Origin: Bog-366 sp963722555
GTDB lineage: Bacteria; Acidobacteriota; Terriglobia; UBA7540
NCBI GenBank assembly: GCA_963722555.1
Contig: CAVRNQ010000003.1
Location: forward strand, 645,271 to 709,270
Reading direction: 5' to 3'
DNA length: 64,000 bases
The first letter of the stretch is position 1. Each line of letters opens with the position of its first letter. Shown here piece after piece: positions 27,314-35,825 of the stretch. The notes beneath the pieces were generated by a model, which worked only from the letters and a program-made list of their open reading frames with translations, was not told where the DNA came from and did no database searches. Both the position numbers and the translations under genes were made by a program.

Positions 27314-27381
27314 TCACCGTAGAGGCGCAGAGACTTGAAAACAAAAGTCGTTTTCTCTGCGTCTCAGCGCCTCGGCGGTAA
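27314..27381. repeat. Palindromic intergenic repeat
   Basis: ACCGTAGAGGCGCAGAGAC (27,316-27,334) is partly complementary to TCTCTGCGTCTCAGCGCCTC followed by GGCGGT (27,355-27,378). It is one of the short dispersed palindromes common in GC-rich genomes of this kind and could act as a transcription terminator for neither flanking gene in particular, since the genes on both sides are on the minus strand. Confidence 0.6.
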
Positions 27382-27449
27382 AGGTAGTAGGTTTCGCCTA
27401 CGGCTAAGGATGTTCCTCCCCATCGGGGAGGATGGATGACATATCCGAA

Positions 27450-27936
27450 CTAGTCGCTCAGGGCCACGCTGAGGAGGCCGCTATGGACCGTGAACGGGCC
27501 GTTGCCCGTGTAATCGATAAAGCCCAGCGTCCGGAACTTGTTCATGAAATGACTGACCCGCGACCGGGTTGTGCCGCCCATTTGGGCCAGGTGTTCCCGA
27601 TTGATTCCGGGATGGACAGTTTCGGTTCTGCTTTCCTTGCCAAAACGAGCCAGCAGCAAGAGAATCCGAGCCAGACGCTTTTCGCTGGAGTTGAAAAGCT
27701 GGTCGACGAGATCCCCTTCGAATCGAATGTTGCGGGAAGGCAGATGCGTGAAGAAGAATTCGGAGACGCCGTTTCGCTTCTGGAGCAGGTGCACCAGGAG
27801 CCCCTTACCCCCTTTGGCAAAGCAAGCAATCAGTTGTCACGCTAGCCGATGAGATGCGCAACTGCTGGCCCCCAAGGCATCCCTCACCCAGGAACTCACC
27901 CGCGTCCAGAACGGCGACAATTGCTTCATTCCCTTG
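27450..27936 (-). pseudogene. Truncated CRP/FNR-family regulator
   Basis: From about 27,936 the minus strand reads QGNEAIVAVLDAGEFLGEGC, then LGGQQLRIS, the middle of a cyclic-nucleotide-binding-type domain, then a frame change near 27,805 and MHLLQKRNGVSEFFFTHLPS with a full helix-turn-helix end (TTRSRVSHFMNKFRTLGF). The C-terminal 110 residues are about 80% identical by eye to the CRP-like gene at 29,076-29,921. The first third is missing: the DUF3494 gene now abuts and its stop codon lies inside the remnant. Clearly a dead paralogue. Confidence 0.8.
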
Positions 27937-28789
27937 CCTGGGCCATTTTCCGGTTTCCTACTCGCCTTCTCTTACTCCGCAAGAACGCGATCCCGGAGAA
28001 AAGCGCGAGCAGGCTGAGCGTCCCGGGTTCCGGCGTCGCCACAGGCCCGCCGCCGTTAAAGCCGCCGCCACCTGCGCCAGGAGTGCCCACGCAGCCAATG
28101 GAGACCTGGTTCTGAATCAATGAAGACGGGTTCTGTCCGGCAAACGACACTTCACCATTTTCCGCCAGGGCTCTACCGCAGAGATCCGTTGCACCGGGAT
28201 CGAAGCCGATGGACGTGAGCGCGAGAATATTCCCTTCGAACGCAGTGTTGTCACCGAGAGTCGCGGTGCTGCCGACCACCCAAAACAGGCTGTCACTTGG
28301 AGAGAGACCGCTCACATCAATTTTCGAGTCGGGTGAGGTGATCAGCGTGCTCGACATCTGGAAAACGAATATCGAACCGGCGACGCCCCCGTCGCTGAGA
28401 AAGAGTGTTCCCGCCAAATTAGAAGCCGCCGCGGGAACAGTATAGACGCCCGGCCCGAGGGTCAGTCCAGTCAGGTCACCACCCGTAATTCCGCCACTGC
28501 TCGGCAGGCCTTGTTCAATAGTGAAGGCATTCGTGAGGTCGCTCTGAGCCAGACCCGCAACCGCATCACCTTTGTGTATCGTGCCTCCGGTAACGTGCCC
28601 CGGAGGAAACCCCGTAACCGCACTGCCGGGACTGACACCCAGATTTCCGTTGATGATAGTCGGGTAGGCAGCATTCGTTACCGTCGAACCCGCCAGGACC
28701 GCAAAAATATCCGCAGTTTTAAGGGTGTCGGCCTTAATATTGACCGCACACAATGCAACCAGCGCTAGACAAATAGAGAGCTTTCTCAT
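27926..28789 (-). CDS. DUF3494 (ice-binding-like) protein with PEP-CTERM anchor
   Basis: 287 residues from the ATG at 28,789 (MRKLSICLALVALC signal peptide). The DUF3494 beta-solenoid domain spans residues about 25-230: FAVLAGSTVTNAAYPTIING, GDLTGLTLGPGVYTV, GSIFVFQMSSTL and DSLFWVVGSTATLGDNTAFEG. A Gly-rich linker leads to the sorting signal TPEPGTLSLLALFSGIAFL followed by RSKRRR, a PEP-CTERM tail normally processed by exosortase. The family includes ice-binding proteins but is mostly adhesin-like in soil bacteria. Promoter copy c lies 160 bp upstream. The last seven codons fall in the neighbouring CRP-like remnant, so the C-terminus was made by the junction. Confidence 0.9.
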   Translation of the reverse strand: MRKLSICLALVALCAVNIKADTLKTADIFAVLAGSTVTNAAYPTIINGNLGVSPGSAVTGFPPGHVTGGTIHKGDAVAGLAQSDLTNAFTIEQGLPSSGGITGGDLTGLTLGPGVYTVPAAASNLAGTLFLSDGGVAGSIFVFQMSSTLITSPDSKIDVSGLSPSDSLFWVVGSTATLGDNTAFEGNILALTSIGFDPGATDLCGRALAENGEVSFAGQNPSSLIQNQVSIGCVGTPGAGGGGFNGGGPVATPEPGTLSLLALFSGIAFLRSKRRRVGNRKMAQARE

Positions 28790-28948
28790 ATTCCCTCCCA
28801 GGGTCCTCAAACTCATACAAAACGACATCTCGATCTCACGTGGTGTTAGCTAATTCTGCAGCACGTCATGCGCCGTACTCTGTTGCAAATGTGCTGCTTC
28901 CCCCCTGCGTCCGCACCACAGATTTTCGCCGACGATAAAGAGGTAGCC

Positions 28949-29014
28949 TTTGTACCGTAAGGCAAATGCGCGTGTCAGTTCTATATTGCTCAGAGCTCTG
29001 TTTAAAACAGCACA
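28949..29014 (-). promoter_or_regulatory. Repeated promoter module, copy c (diverged)
   Basis: Minus strand: TGTGCT, 16 bp, TGAGCA, 8 bp, CTGACA, 18 bp, TACAAA. The spacing is conserved although the distal box has changed. Drives the DUF3494/PEP-CTERM gene. Confidence 0.7.
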
Positions 29015-29075
29015 CAACCATTGATGGGCGCAGTATTGGTTTCGGAGAGAATTAACCAAGGTGCGCCGTCGGGCG

Positions 29076-29921
29076 TTAATCGTTCAGGACCACGCTCAAG
29101 AGGCCACTGTTAACCGTCAACGCGCCGCTGCCCGCGTAATCGATAAAGCCCAGCGTCCGGAACTTGTTCATGAAATGACTGACCCGTGACCGCGTGGTGC
29201 CGACCATTTGGGCCAGGTGTTCCTGATTGATTCCGGGATGGACAGCTTCGGTTCTGCTTTCCTTGCCAAAATGCGCCAGCAATAAGAGAATCCGGGCCAA
29301 GCGCTTCTCGCTGGAGTTGAAAAGCTGGTCGACCAGATCCCCTTCAAATCGAATGTTGCGGGAAAGCAGGTGCGTGATGAACAATTCCGAGATTCCGTGC
29401 TGCTCGTGGAGCAGACGCACCATCAGCGACCTCTCGATCCTGTAAAGAGTGCAATCGGTCACCGCGATAGCCGTTGCGATGCGCAATGGCTGGCCGGCAA
29501 GGCATCCCTCACCAAAGAACTCGTTGTCGCCCAGAACGGTGACGATCGCTTCCTTGCCTTGTTGGGATGTCACTGCGAGCTTCACCTTGCCTTCTCGGAG
29601 ATAATACACGGAATCCGCAGGGTCTCCCTGCACGAAGATCGTGCGGTTCGCGCCGTATTCTAGAACGGTTTTCCCGCGCGAGATTCCTCCGAGGAATGCT
29701 GCCCAATTGACGGGCTGAGTTTTCTCGTTTGCTGCAGCAAGTGTAGGCTTGCCTTTGTCGTTGGCCCCGACAACCTTAGGCTGGCTCTTCTGTGGCGCCA
29801 TAACACCCTCCGTCTGCTTGCTGAAGATATCGCGGTTCGCGGCGTATTCCAGAACAGTATTCCCGCCGGCGATTCCCGCGAGGGCGGCCTCCCAATCGGC
29901 AGGCTGGCTTTTCTTAGCCAT
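29076..29921 (-). CDS. CRP/FNR-family transcription regulator with duplicated N-terminal segment
   Basis: 281 residues, about 50 longer than usual. The segment WEAALAGIAGGNTVLEYAAN-RDIF (residues about 9-33) is repeated as WAAFLGGISRGKTVLEYGAN-RTIF (about 72-96); only the second copy continues into the cyclic-nucleotide-binding-like beta-roll (FVQGDPADSVYYLREGKV, FGEGCLAGQPLR). The C-terminal winged helix has QMVGTTRSRVSHFMNKFRTLGF as recognition region. The effector is unknown: the family's cAMP-contact residues are not clearly kept and no FNR cysteines are present. Two paralogues lie in the window (27,450-27,936, broken; 55,618-56,313, intact). Confidence 0.88.
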   Translation of the reverse strand: MAKKSQPADWEAALAGIAGGNTVLEYAANRDIFSKQTEGVMAPQKSQPKVVGANDKGKPTLAAANEKTQPVNWAAFLGGISRGKTVLEYGANRTIFVQGDPADSVYYLREGKVKLAVTSQQGKEAIVTVLGDNEFFGEGCLAGQPLRIATAIAVTDCTLYRIERSLMVRLLHEQHGISELFITHLLSRNIRFEGDLVDQLFNSSEKRLARILLLLAHFGKESRTEAVHPGINQEHLAQMVGTTRSRVSHFMNKFRTLGFIDYAGSGALTVNSGLLSVVLND

Positions 29922-30313
29922 AACAACCCCCCTCTGCTTGCTAAGGGCACTCCCGTGGTATCAGAACGAAACGGATTTTGGCGACGACCCGGTATCACCT
30001 TGCGGGTCGGATTCACTCCAAGGCAGTTTCAGGGTCCGAATGGGCTGCTGACTCGTTCTCCCTCAAATACTTGCCATCGACAATCAGAATCTTTCCCGAC
30101 TTATTATGGCCCTCCTCCGGGAGCGGAGCAAGCGTATCCTCTGGGGGGAACAGGCACAATTCTGCAGATTGAGTATTCGACAGTACGTTGAGCGCCTGAA
30201 CCTCTAGGCGTCTCTACAGAATCTACAGTAGAGACAAATGGCAGTGGATTGATCTGTACTGAAGCTTGGTAATCGTTAAAAAATGCTTCAAGCTGGGCAC
30301 CGCTGCGCGGTAG
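29922..30313. other. Intergenic region, no gene seen
   Basis: About 390 bp between divergent transcription units (CRP-like regulator leftwards, kinase remnant rightwards). No promoter module of the TGAGCA type here and no readable motif. Confidence 0.45.
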
Positions 30314-30772
30314 TTCGCGGGCGGCGAAATTGCACGTACCGACTGCGAGGCGGTCTTTGCGGATGCTGTCTCGAATCTGAGAAGCGCGATGGAGGAAAAC
30401 GGAGCCACGGTCACCCACGATCCCTTGCCGACCGTGATGGCCGACAAGGACCAACTGAGCCGCCTGTTTCAAAACTTGCTCAGCAATGCGATCAAGTTTC
30501 GCGCCGAGGATCCGCCGGTCGTTCATGTTTCAGCTCGACGAAATGGGAAGGAATAGCTTTTCTCGGTGCGGGATAACGGCAGCGGTATTGACCCTGCGCA
30601 GTTCGAGCGTGTCTTCTTGATATTTCAGCGCCTGCACGGCAAGAGCGAGTATCCCGGCACGGGGGTCGGCTTAGCGATTTGCAGGAAGATTGTCGAGTGC
30701 CACGGCGGGAAGATTTGGATCGAATCACATGCGGGAAAGGGGTCAACGTTTTACTTTACCTTGCCGGCTTGA
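30314..30772 (+). pseudogene. Histidine kinase C-terminal remnant with in-frame stop
   Basis: One frame reads the ATPase part of a phytochrome/Rcp1-partner type kinase: TDCEAVFADAVSNLRSAMEE, PLPTVMADKDQLSRLFQNLL (N box), a TAG at 30,554-30,556, then FSVRDNGSGIDPAQFERVF (G1) and GTGVGLAICRKIVE (G2) to the end. The TAG stands where relatives have tryptophan (GKEW), so one base change broke it. The dimerisation and sensor parts are missing upstream. The response regulator next to it is intact and was probably its partner. Confidence 0.85.
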
Positions 30773-30805
30773 GCAATCCACTGTAATGTGTGCACGGAGA
30801 TAAAA

Positions 30806-31255
30806 ATGGAGACTGCTGGAAGGCCGATTGAAAGTTTGCTCGTCGAAGATAATCCTGCCGATGTACGCCTGACGGTGGAAATCCTGAAGGAAACCAAGGT
30901 CCGCAATACCCTAACCGTTGGCGGTGACGGGAATGAAGCACTGGATCTGCTTCGCCGGACCGGCAGATACACCCACGCCACGCGGCCAGACCTCATTTTG
31001 CTCGATCTGAACTTGCCCAAGAAGGATGGCAGGCAAGTCCTGGCGGAAATCAAAGCCGACCCCGTCTTAAGGCTTATCCCGGTCGTGATCCTGACCTCAT
31101 CGAAGGCCGAAGAAGACATCGCTAAGAGCTACAACCTTTATGCCAATTGTTACGTGACAAAGCCGGTCGACCTGGAACAGTTTGTCAAGGTTGTGAAGTC
31201 GTTTGAAGATTTTTGGTTGACGATTGTGAAACTCCCGCAAGGAAAAACGCCATGA
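30806..31255 (+). CDS. Single-domain response regulator (Rcp1-like)
   Basis: 149 residues from the ATG at 30,806, which has GGAG 7 bp upstream; a GTG at 30,788 is less likely. One receiver domain and no output domain: acidic pair in VEDNPADVRL, phosphorylation Asp in LILLDLNLPKKDG, conserved Thr/Ser in VVILTSS and Lys in CYVTKPVD. The NPADVRL and TSSKAEEDI patterns are those of Rcp1-type regulators that serve phytochrome-like kinases. The stop overlaps the next gene's ATG (ATGA at 31,252). Confidence 0.9.
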   Translation: METAGRPIESLLVEDNPADVRLTVEILKETKVRNTLTVGGDGNEALDLLRRTGRYTHATRPDLILLDLNLPKKDGRQVLAEIKADPVLRLIPVVILTSSKAEEDIAKSYNLYANCYVTKPVDLEQFVKVVKSFEDFWLTIVKLPQGKTP

Positions 31256-33069
31256 CATCCGAGCCGATTAAGGTCTTGTTGGTGGAGGATAATCCGGGAA
31301 ATATCCGCCTGATCCGGGAAATGTTGAAGGAAGCGAAGCCCGCCTTGGCTGCCCTGGAGGATGCCCCAAGCTTGCTGACAGCGGTCGAGCGGCTGGCGAA
31401 GGGGGGAATCGACGCGGTGTTATTGGATCTCGGGCTCCCCGACAGCCAGGGCATTAGCACTTTTGTGGAGTTACACAATCAATTCCCCGGAACTCCCATC
31501 ATAGTGCTAACGGGTCTTACCGATGAAAGGGTGGGCCTCCACGCAGTCCGGGAAGGGGCGCAAGATTACCTCGTCATAGGAAAGGTGAATGGCGAGTGGA
31601 TTTGCCGCGCCGTCCTCTATGCGGTTGAGCGGATGCAAGCGAAGGCAGCTCTCGAGAGAAGCGAGCAGCAGTATCGCCTGCTCTTTGAAAAAAACCTTGC
31701 CGGGGTATACCGCACTGCGCTGGACCGCCACATCACGGACTGTAATGAAGCTTTCGTCAAGGTCTTCGGATTTGCCTCTCGTGAAGAGGTCTTAGCTCAT
31801 CCAGTGCAGGAATTTTACTTTGATCCCCGCGAGCCGGAGGCCATCACCACCCGCATAAGAGCGGAAAAGACCCTCTCGAATCTAGAATTGCGCCTTAAGC
31901 GAAAAGATGGCAGCCCGGTTTGGGTTCTGGTTAACGAGAATCTGATCGAAGGGGAGGCAGGCAGCCAACCGTTTATCCTAGGGACCATCATTGATATTAC
32001 CCGGCGCAAGGAGGCTGAGGAGGCGCTAAAGCAAAGTGAAAGTCACTTGCGGGCCATCGTTGAAACCGAGCCGGAATGTGTGGCGAAAGTCGCGTGCAAC
32101 GGCAACCTCCTTCAAATGAACCCGGCGGGCCTGGCCATGATCGAGGCTGAGAGCTTTGCCGCAGTTAATGGAAAGTCAGTGCTTCCCTGGATTGTGCCTG
32201 AGCACCGGGCGGCGTTCAAAGCTTTCTTGCGGGCAGTCTGCAGCGGCAAGAGAGCCAATTTAGAATTCGAGATTGTCGGGCTCAGAGGTACGCGGCGGTG
32301 GGTGGAGTCTTATGCGGCCCCCATTGCTGATGAGACGGGATCAAGTTGCATGTTGGCCGTCATGCGAGACCTCACCGAACGCAAGCAAGGTGAAAAGGCC
32401 CTCCGCGGGCTTTCTACACGCCTGCTACAGTTGCAGGATGAGGAGCGGCGGCGCATTGCCCGGGAACTCCACGACGCCATAGGCCAGAACCTCGTCGGTT
32501 TGGTGACGAACCTCACCCTGGCGCAAAGGTCGGCTGGTAAGAATCATCCGAAAGCGCGCCAAGCTCTAGCGGGAGGTCTTGAGGTGGCAGAGCGGTGCTT
32601 GAAGGAGATGCGCACCCTCTCCTACTTGCTACACCCGCCGCTGCTTGATGAAGATGGCTTGGCTTCAGCCTTAGCTTGGTACGTTAAGGGGTTCGCCGAG
32701 CGAAGCGAAATCAAGGTCGATCTCAAAGTGTCTCCCAATTTTGGCCGGCTGCCCCAGGAGATCGAGACGACCCTCTTTCGCGTCGTGCAGGAAGGCCTGA
32801 CGAACGTCCACCGTCACTCCAAGAGTCCGACCGCCAGCATACGGCTTTCACGGCGCGCGACTGGGGTGAAGTTAGAAATAACGGACAGAGGCCAGGGGAT
32901 GCCTACGAAGGCACTCCACTCGGGCAATCAGAAAAGCGGAAAGCTTGGAGTGGGCATTATGGGCATGAGCGAGCGAGCCAGACAACTCGGGGGTCGGCTG
33001 GAAATCGATTCCAGCGGCCGAGGCACGACCGTCCGAGTGATGATCCCGAATCCCGAGGTCGTTCCGTGA
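31252..33069 (+). CDS. Hybrid sensor kinase: receiver, two PAS domains, NarX/DegS-type kinase
   Basis: 605 residues. N-terminal receiver domain (VEDNPGNIRL, AVLLDLGLPDSQG, VLTGLTDE), then a coiled linker, PAS 1 (about 145-265, YRLLFEKNLAGVYRT), PAS 2 (about 270-390, LRAIVETEPECVAKV), and a HisKA_3 dimerisation domain with phospho-His in EERRRIARELHDAIGQ followed by a HATPase (TLFRVVQEGLTNVHRHS, ITDRGQGMP). Cytoplasmic, no membrane segment. Translationally coupled with the receiver gene before it and with the NarL-type regulator after it (GTGA overlap at 33,066), so the three form a signalling operon. The signal is unknown. Confidence 0.93.
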   Translation: MTSEPIKVLLVEDNPGNIRLIREMLKEAKPALAALEDAPSLLTAVERLAKGGIDAVLLDLGLPDSQGISTFVELHNQFPGTPIIVLTGLTDERVGLHAVREGAQDYLVIGKVNGEWICRAVLYAVERMQAKAALERSEQQYRLLFEKNLAGVYRTALDRHITDCNEAFVKVFGFASREEVLAHPVQEFYFDPREPEAITTRIRAEKTLSNLELRLKRKDGSPVWVLVNENLIEGEAGSQPFILGTIIDITRRKEAEEALKQSESHLRAIVETEPECVAKVACNGNLLQMNPAGLAMIEAESFAAVNGKSVLPWIVPEHRAAFKAFLRAVCSGKRANLEFEIVGLRGTRRWVESYAAPIADETGSSCMLAVMRDLTERKQGEKALRGLSTRLLQLQDEERRRIARELHDAIGQNLVGLVTNLTLAQRSAGKNHPKARQALAGGLEVAERCLKEMRTLSYLLHPPLLDEDGLASALAWYVKGFAERSEIKVDLKVSPNFGRLPQEIETTLFRVVQEGLTNVHRHSKSPTASIRLSRRATGVKLEITDRGQGMPTKALHSGNQKSGKLGVGIMGMSERARQLGGRLEIDSSGRGTTVRVMIPNPEVVP

Positions 33070-33722
33070 AGACGCTTCGTATCCTGGTGGCGGATGATCA
33101 CGAGGTCGTGCGGCAGGGAATGCGAGCCCTTCTGGAAGTCCGTCCCGAATGGGAAGTTTGCGCGGAGGCGGCCAATGGCCGGGAGGCTGTTGAACGGGCT
33201 AAACAGACGAAGCCTGACGTGGTGGTGATGGATATCAGCATGCCGGAATTGAATGGCTTGGAAGCGACGCGACAAATTCTGAAAGCCCTCCCTAGAACCG
33301 AGGTGCTTATCCTGACGCTTCATGAGTCCGAACAGTTAATACGTCGAGTGGTCGAATCGGGCGCTCGTGCCTACGTCCTGAAGTCCGACGCAGGACGAAA
33401 CTTGGTGGAGGGCGTGGCGGCGCTTGGCCAGCACAAAGGTTTTTTCTCATCCAACGTAGCCACGGCTATAGTGGAGAGCCACCTGAAAAATGGTAAGACA
33501 ACCGGCAGAACGAAGCGCAATCGTGACCTCCTGACCCCTCGCGAGCGAGAAGTTGTCCAGCTACTGGCCGAGGACAAGAGTAACAAGGAGATCGCGGCAA
33601 CCTTGGGGCGCAGTGTTCACACGGTAGAAACCCACCGAAGCAACATCATGCGCAAGCTCGGTACCCATTCCTTGAGCGGCCTGATTCGCTACGCCGTTCG
33701 CAATAAGATTGTGCAGTTCTAG
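33066..33722 (+). CDS. NarL/FixJ-type response regulator
   Basis: 218 residues, GTG start overlapping the kinase stop. Receiver domain with VADDHEVVRQGMRALLE, phospho-Asp in VVVMDISMPELNG and LILTLHES; LuxR-type helix-turn-helix at the C-terminus (LTPREREVVQLLAEDKSNKE, HTVETHRSNIMRKLG). It should be phosphorylated by the HisKA_3 kinase encoded just upstream and control transcription of unknown targets. Confidence 0.95.
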   Translation: MKTLRILVADDHEVVRQGMRALLEVRPEWEVCAEAANGREAVERAKQTKPDVVVMDISMPELNGLEATRQILKALPRTEVLILTLHESEQLIRRVVESGARAYVLKSDAGRNLVEGVAALGQHKGFFSSNVATAIVESHLKNGKTTGRTKRNRDLLTPREREVVQLLAEDKSNKEIAATLGRSVHTVETHRSNIMRKLGTHSLSGLIRYAVRNKIVQF

Positions 33723-33821
33723 AACGTTCCCGAATGCAATACTGGCAGATGCCAATCTGAAGCTGCTTCGAATCAGAAAGCCGACTTTCACCCCCCAGTG
33801 CCTACAACGGGTGAATAGCCC

Positions 33822-33922
33822 AAAATTACGCCTTTCTCAGCTACCCAAAGATTGCACTCGTGTCTGTACCCATGACGAACCCTTCGTAATTTCCACCGAC
33901 CCCACCCTATAGGTTTCCCCAT
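33822..33922. repeat. Upstream conserved block, partner of 38,032-38,130
   Basis: The stretch around CTACCCAAAGATTGCACTCG (33,840-33,859), the following GTGTCTGTACCCATGACGAA, and the CCCCACCCTATAGGTTTCCCC end are recognisably the same sequence as 38,032-38,130. Both copies lie just upstream of a promoter module (d and e), so the two regions are a diverged duplication of at least 170 bp. Confidence 0.7.
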
Positions 33923-33931
33923 CAACTGGGC

Positions 33932-33996
33932 TGAGCAATTGTGACCAGCCAAGTGAGCAGTACAGGGCTGACATGCGAATTACCCCAAGTTATAAC
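33932..33996 (+). promoter_or_regulatory. Repeated promoter module, copy d
   Basis: TGAGCA, 16 bp, TGAGCA, 8 bp, CTGACA, 17 bp, TATAAC on the plus strand, followed by the shared leader GTGTGCCTCGAGCTCCCA. The -10 box is 64 bp ahead of the small membrane protein gene at 34,060. Confidence 0.8.
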
Positions 33997-34059
33997 AAGT
34001 GTGCCTCGAGCTCCCATCTGGGATCTGCCTGGAGACGGGTGTTAGAGGGGAGGGGAAAC

Positions 34060-34209
34060 ATGCTTTGGACCATTTTCATGATTCTTATAGTCATGTGGCT
34101 GCTGGGCTTTGGCTTTCACGTGGGCGGAGGCCTCATCCACGCATTGCTCGTGATTGCAGTGATTGTGTTGGTGTGGAACCTGCTCACCGGTCGCAGATCT
34201 TTTTCTTGA
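34060..34209 (+). CDS. Small membrane protein, lmo0937 family-like
   Basis: 49 residues: MLWTIFMILIVMWLLGFGFH, VGGGLIHALLVIAVIVLVWN, LLTGRRSFS. This two-helix pattern matches the lmo0937/DUF5670-like family of tiny membrane proteins often induced by envelope or osmotic stress. GAGGGGAGGGG precedes the ATG. Driven by promoter copy d. Confidence 0.82.
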   Translation: MLWTIFMILIVMWLLGFGFHVGGGLIHALLVIAVIVLVWNLLTGRRSFS

Positions 34210-34353
34210 GGTGGCCGAACAGCCCAAATCGTCGAGGCCGGCAAGAATCAGCCCTGCTGCTCCTCTTATTCAGGGCGTGCTGGCCGTCGCAGTAGTTTTG
34301 GTTAGGGTTATTCAAGGCCGGAGACCCGGCGAACGATCGCGGGGGGTGCGCCT

Positions 34354-35196
34354 TTGCCGCAAAACTCGTGGTTCAAAATCCGTGAAGCGGGACGAAGCTC
34401 TTTCTACGTGGCGGCGCGGCAACAAACCCGGTGGCTGCTTTTTCTCTATTTAGTCGCCGGAATGGCATCCGCATCGGCTCAGACCGGGAGCTCCGTCCCA
34501 ACCGCGGAAACCATCATCGCCAGCATGGCGCAGGCCCGGGCTGAGAACCGTGCCCGCCTTCGGCCTTACATCGTCACGCGGAACTACAAGCTGTTTGGCA
34601 AGGATGGAAGCAAGGCCAAGTCCGAGGTGATTGCCGATGTAGCCTTCGCTCCTCCGGACTCCAAGAAGTACACCATTCAGGAGACGAACGGGAGCGGACT
34701 GGGACAAATCATTGTTCGCCGCATGCTGGCAAATGAAGCAGAGGTCACAAAAGATTACGTCTCAACCGACTTATCGGCCGACAATTATGATTTCCGCTTC
34801 ATCCGCGAGGCAGACGTAAGTGGCCAGCGCTGCTACGTGCTTGAGTTGCTTCCCAGGCGCAAAGAAAAACATCTGGTCCATGGCGACATTTGGGTTGATG
34901 CGAACACCTACTTGCTTCGCCGCTTCGAAGGAGAGCTTGCCAAGACCCCGTCTTGGTGGGTGCGGGACGTGAGCGTCACGTTTGTCTACGGCGACGTCGG
35001 CGGAATGTGGCTGCAGACAGCCATGGAGGCCGCGGCCGACGTCCGGATACTCGGGCGTTCCACGATGGTTTCGCGGGACCTGAAATATAAGATCACCGAA
35101 CTCGTTGCTGCCGCGTCTTCGGTCCAAACAAACTTCTTAGAATTGGTGTCTGGCCAACCTTTTCGCCACGGCGTGATTCCAAGGCCACCGAAGTGA
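34354..35196 (+). CDS. Outer membrane lipoprotein-sorting (LolA-like) protein
   Basis: 280 residues if started at the TTG at 34,354; a GTG at 34,408 (before ARQQTRWLLFLYLVAGMASA) would give a shorter signal peptide start and is equally possible. After the signal peptide the sequence follows the LolA-like family seen in many acidobacteria: ETIIASMAQARAENRARLRP, YNFRFIREADVSGQRCYVLE-like centre, GDIWVDANTYLLRRFEGELA and FVYGDVGGMWLQTAMEA. Periplasmic, probably binds lipid or lipoprotein. It lies 145 bp after the small membrane protein gene and may share its promoter. Confidence 0.75.
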   Translation: MPQNSWFKIREAGRSSFYVAARQQTRWLLFLYLVAGMASASAQTGSSVPTAETIIASMAQARAENRARLRPYIVTRNYKLFGKDGSKAKSEVIADVAFAPPDSKKYTIQETNGSGLGQIIVRRMLANEAEVTKDYVSTDLSADNYDFRFIREADVSGQRCYVLELLPRRKEKHLVHGDIWVDANTYLLRRFEGELAKTPSWWVRDVSVTFVYGDVGGMWLQTAMEAAADVRILGRSTMVSRDLKYKITELVAAASSVQTNFLELVSGQPFRHGVIPRPPK

Positions 35197-35219
35197 TTCG
35201 TTCGTCAGGGAGAATTAGC

Positions 35220-35660
35220 ATGGAATTGGACAAGGCCCTTGAGTTTGCAGTGATTCTAGCCTGGGAAGACTTGATGAAAATCACCAACCCATGCTCAGCG
35301 CGGGTTGAGTACCGAAGTGCACCTGGAACAACGGTGGATTACGTGAGCGTCTGGTCGGTTAATGCCGAGGGTGAGCAGAATATGGTGTGCGACTACTGGA
35401 CGTGGACTTCTTCGGCTCACCCCAGGGGAATATGTTTCAGCAACAAATTCCATTCTCATCAGTTGGGTCTGGCCCTTGACTTCATCCTCATGAACCAGGA
35501 TCAGTTCACGCGGCCAGCGGATGCTTGCCCTGAGGGGCTGGCTCTGGTCCACCCGCCCACCGGAGATGAACGTACAGAAGCCGCCACTTGGATGAGCGGG
35601 GTCCATGGCGTCGCTACCAACGTCAGCCGCGCTGGGGATGAAAGGGTTGCAACTCTCTAG
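35220..35660 (+). CDS. Hypothetical protein
   Basis: 146 residues from an ATG with AGGGAG 8 bp upstream. No signal peptide or membrane helix. ALEFAVILAWEDLMKITNPC near the start, and VDYVSVWSVNAEGEQNMVCD-like beta strands; the C-terminal third looks disordered. I do not recognise a family. It starts 23 bp after the LolA-like gene, likely in the same transcript. Confidence 0.5.
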   Translation: MELDKALEFAVILAWEDLMKITNPCSARVEYRSAPGTTVDYVSVWSVNAEGEQNMVCDYWTWTSSAHPRGICFSNKFHSHQLGLALDFILMNQDQFTRPADACPEGLALVHPPTGDERTEAATWMSGVHGVATNVSRAGDERVATL

Positions 35661-35673
35661 CCTGGATTTCTCA

Positions 35674-35820
35674 GTGCGCCCCAACGGCGCAGATCACCAG
35701 TGGGGGAAGGACCCACCCAGATAGATGTTGGTAAGTCTGGTAGCTGACAAGCGGCTCGACCGGGCAACCGGGTGGGCCGGAGCCTTGTGACGAAGGCCAC
35801 GCATGGTGGCTGAGGGAGCA
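35674..35820 (+). mobile_element. Possible group II intron 5' fragment (domain I)
   Basis: The stretch opens with GTGCGCC, a group II 5' end, and continues with hairpins and the strings GGTAAGTCTGGTAGCTGAC and GTGACGAAGGCCACGCATGG, which look to me like the conserved domain I start of another bacterial group II intron class. It ends abruptly before the transporter gene; no maturase or domain V follows. The judgement rests on memory of such introns, so it is tentative. Confidence 0.45.
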
Positions 35821-35825
35821 GAATC

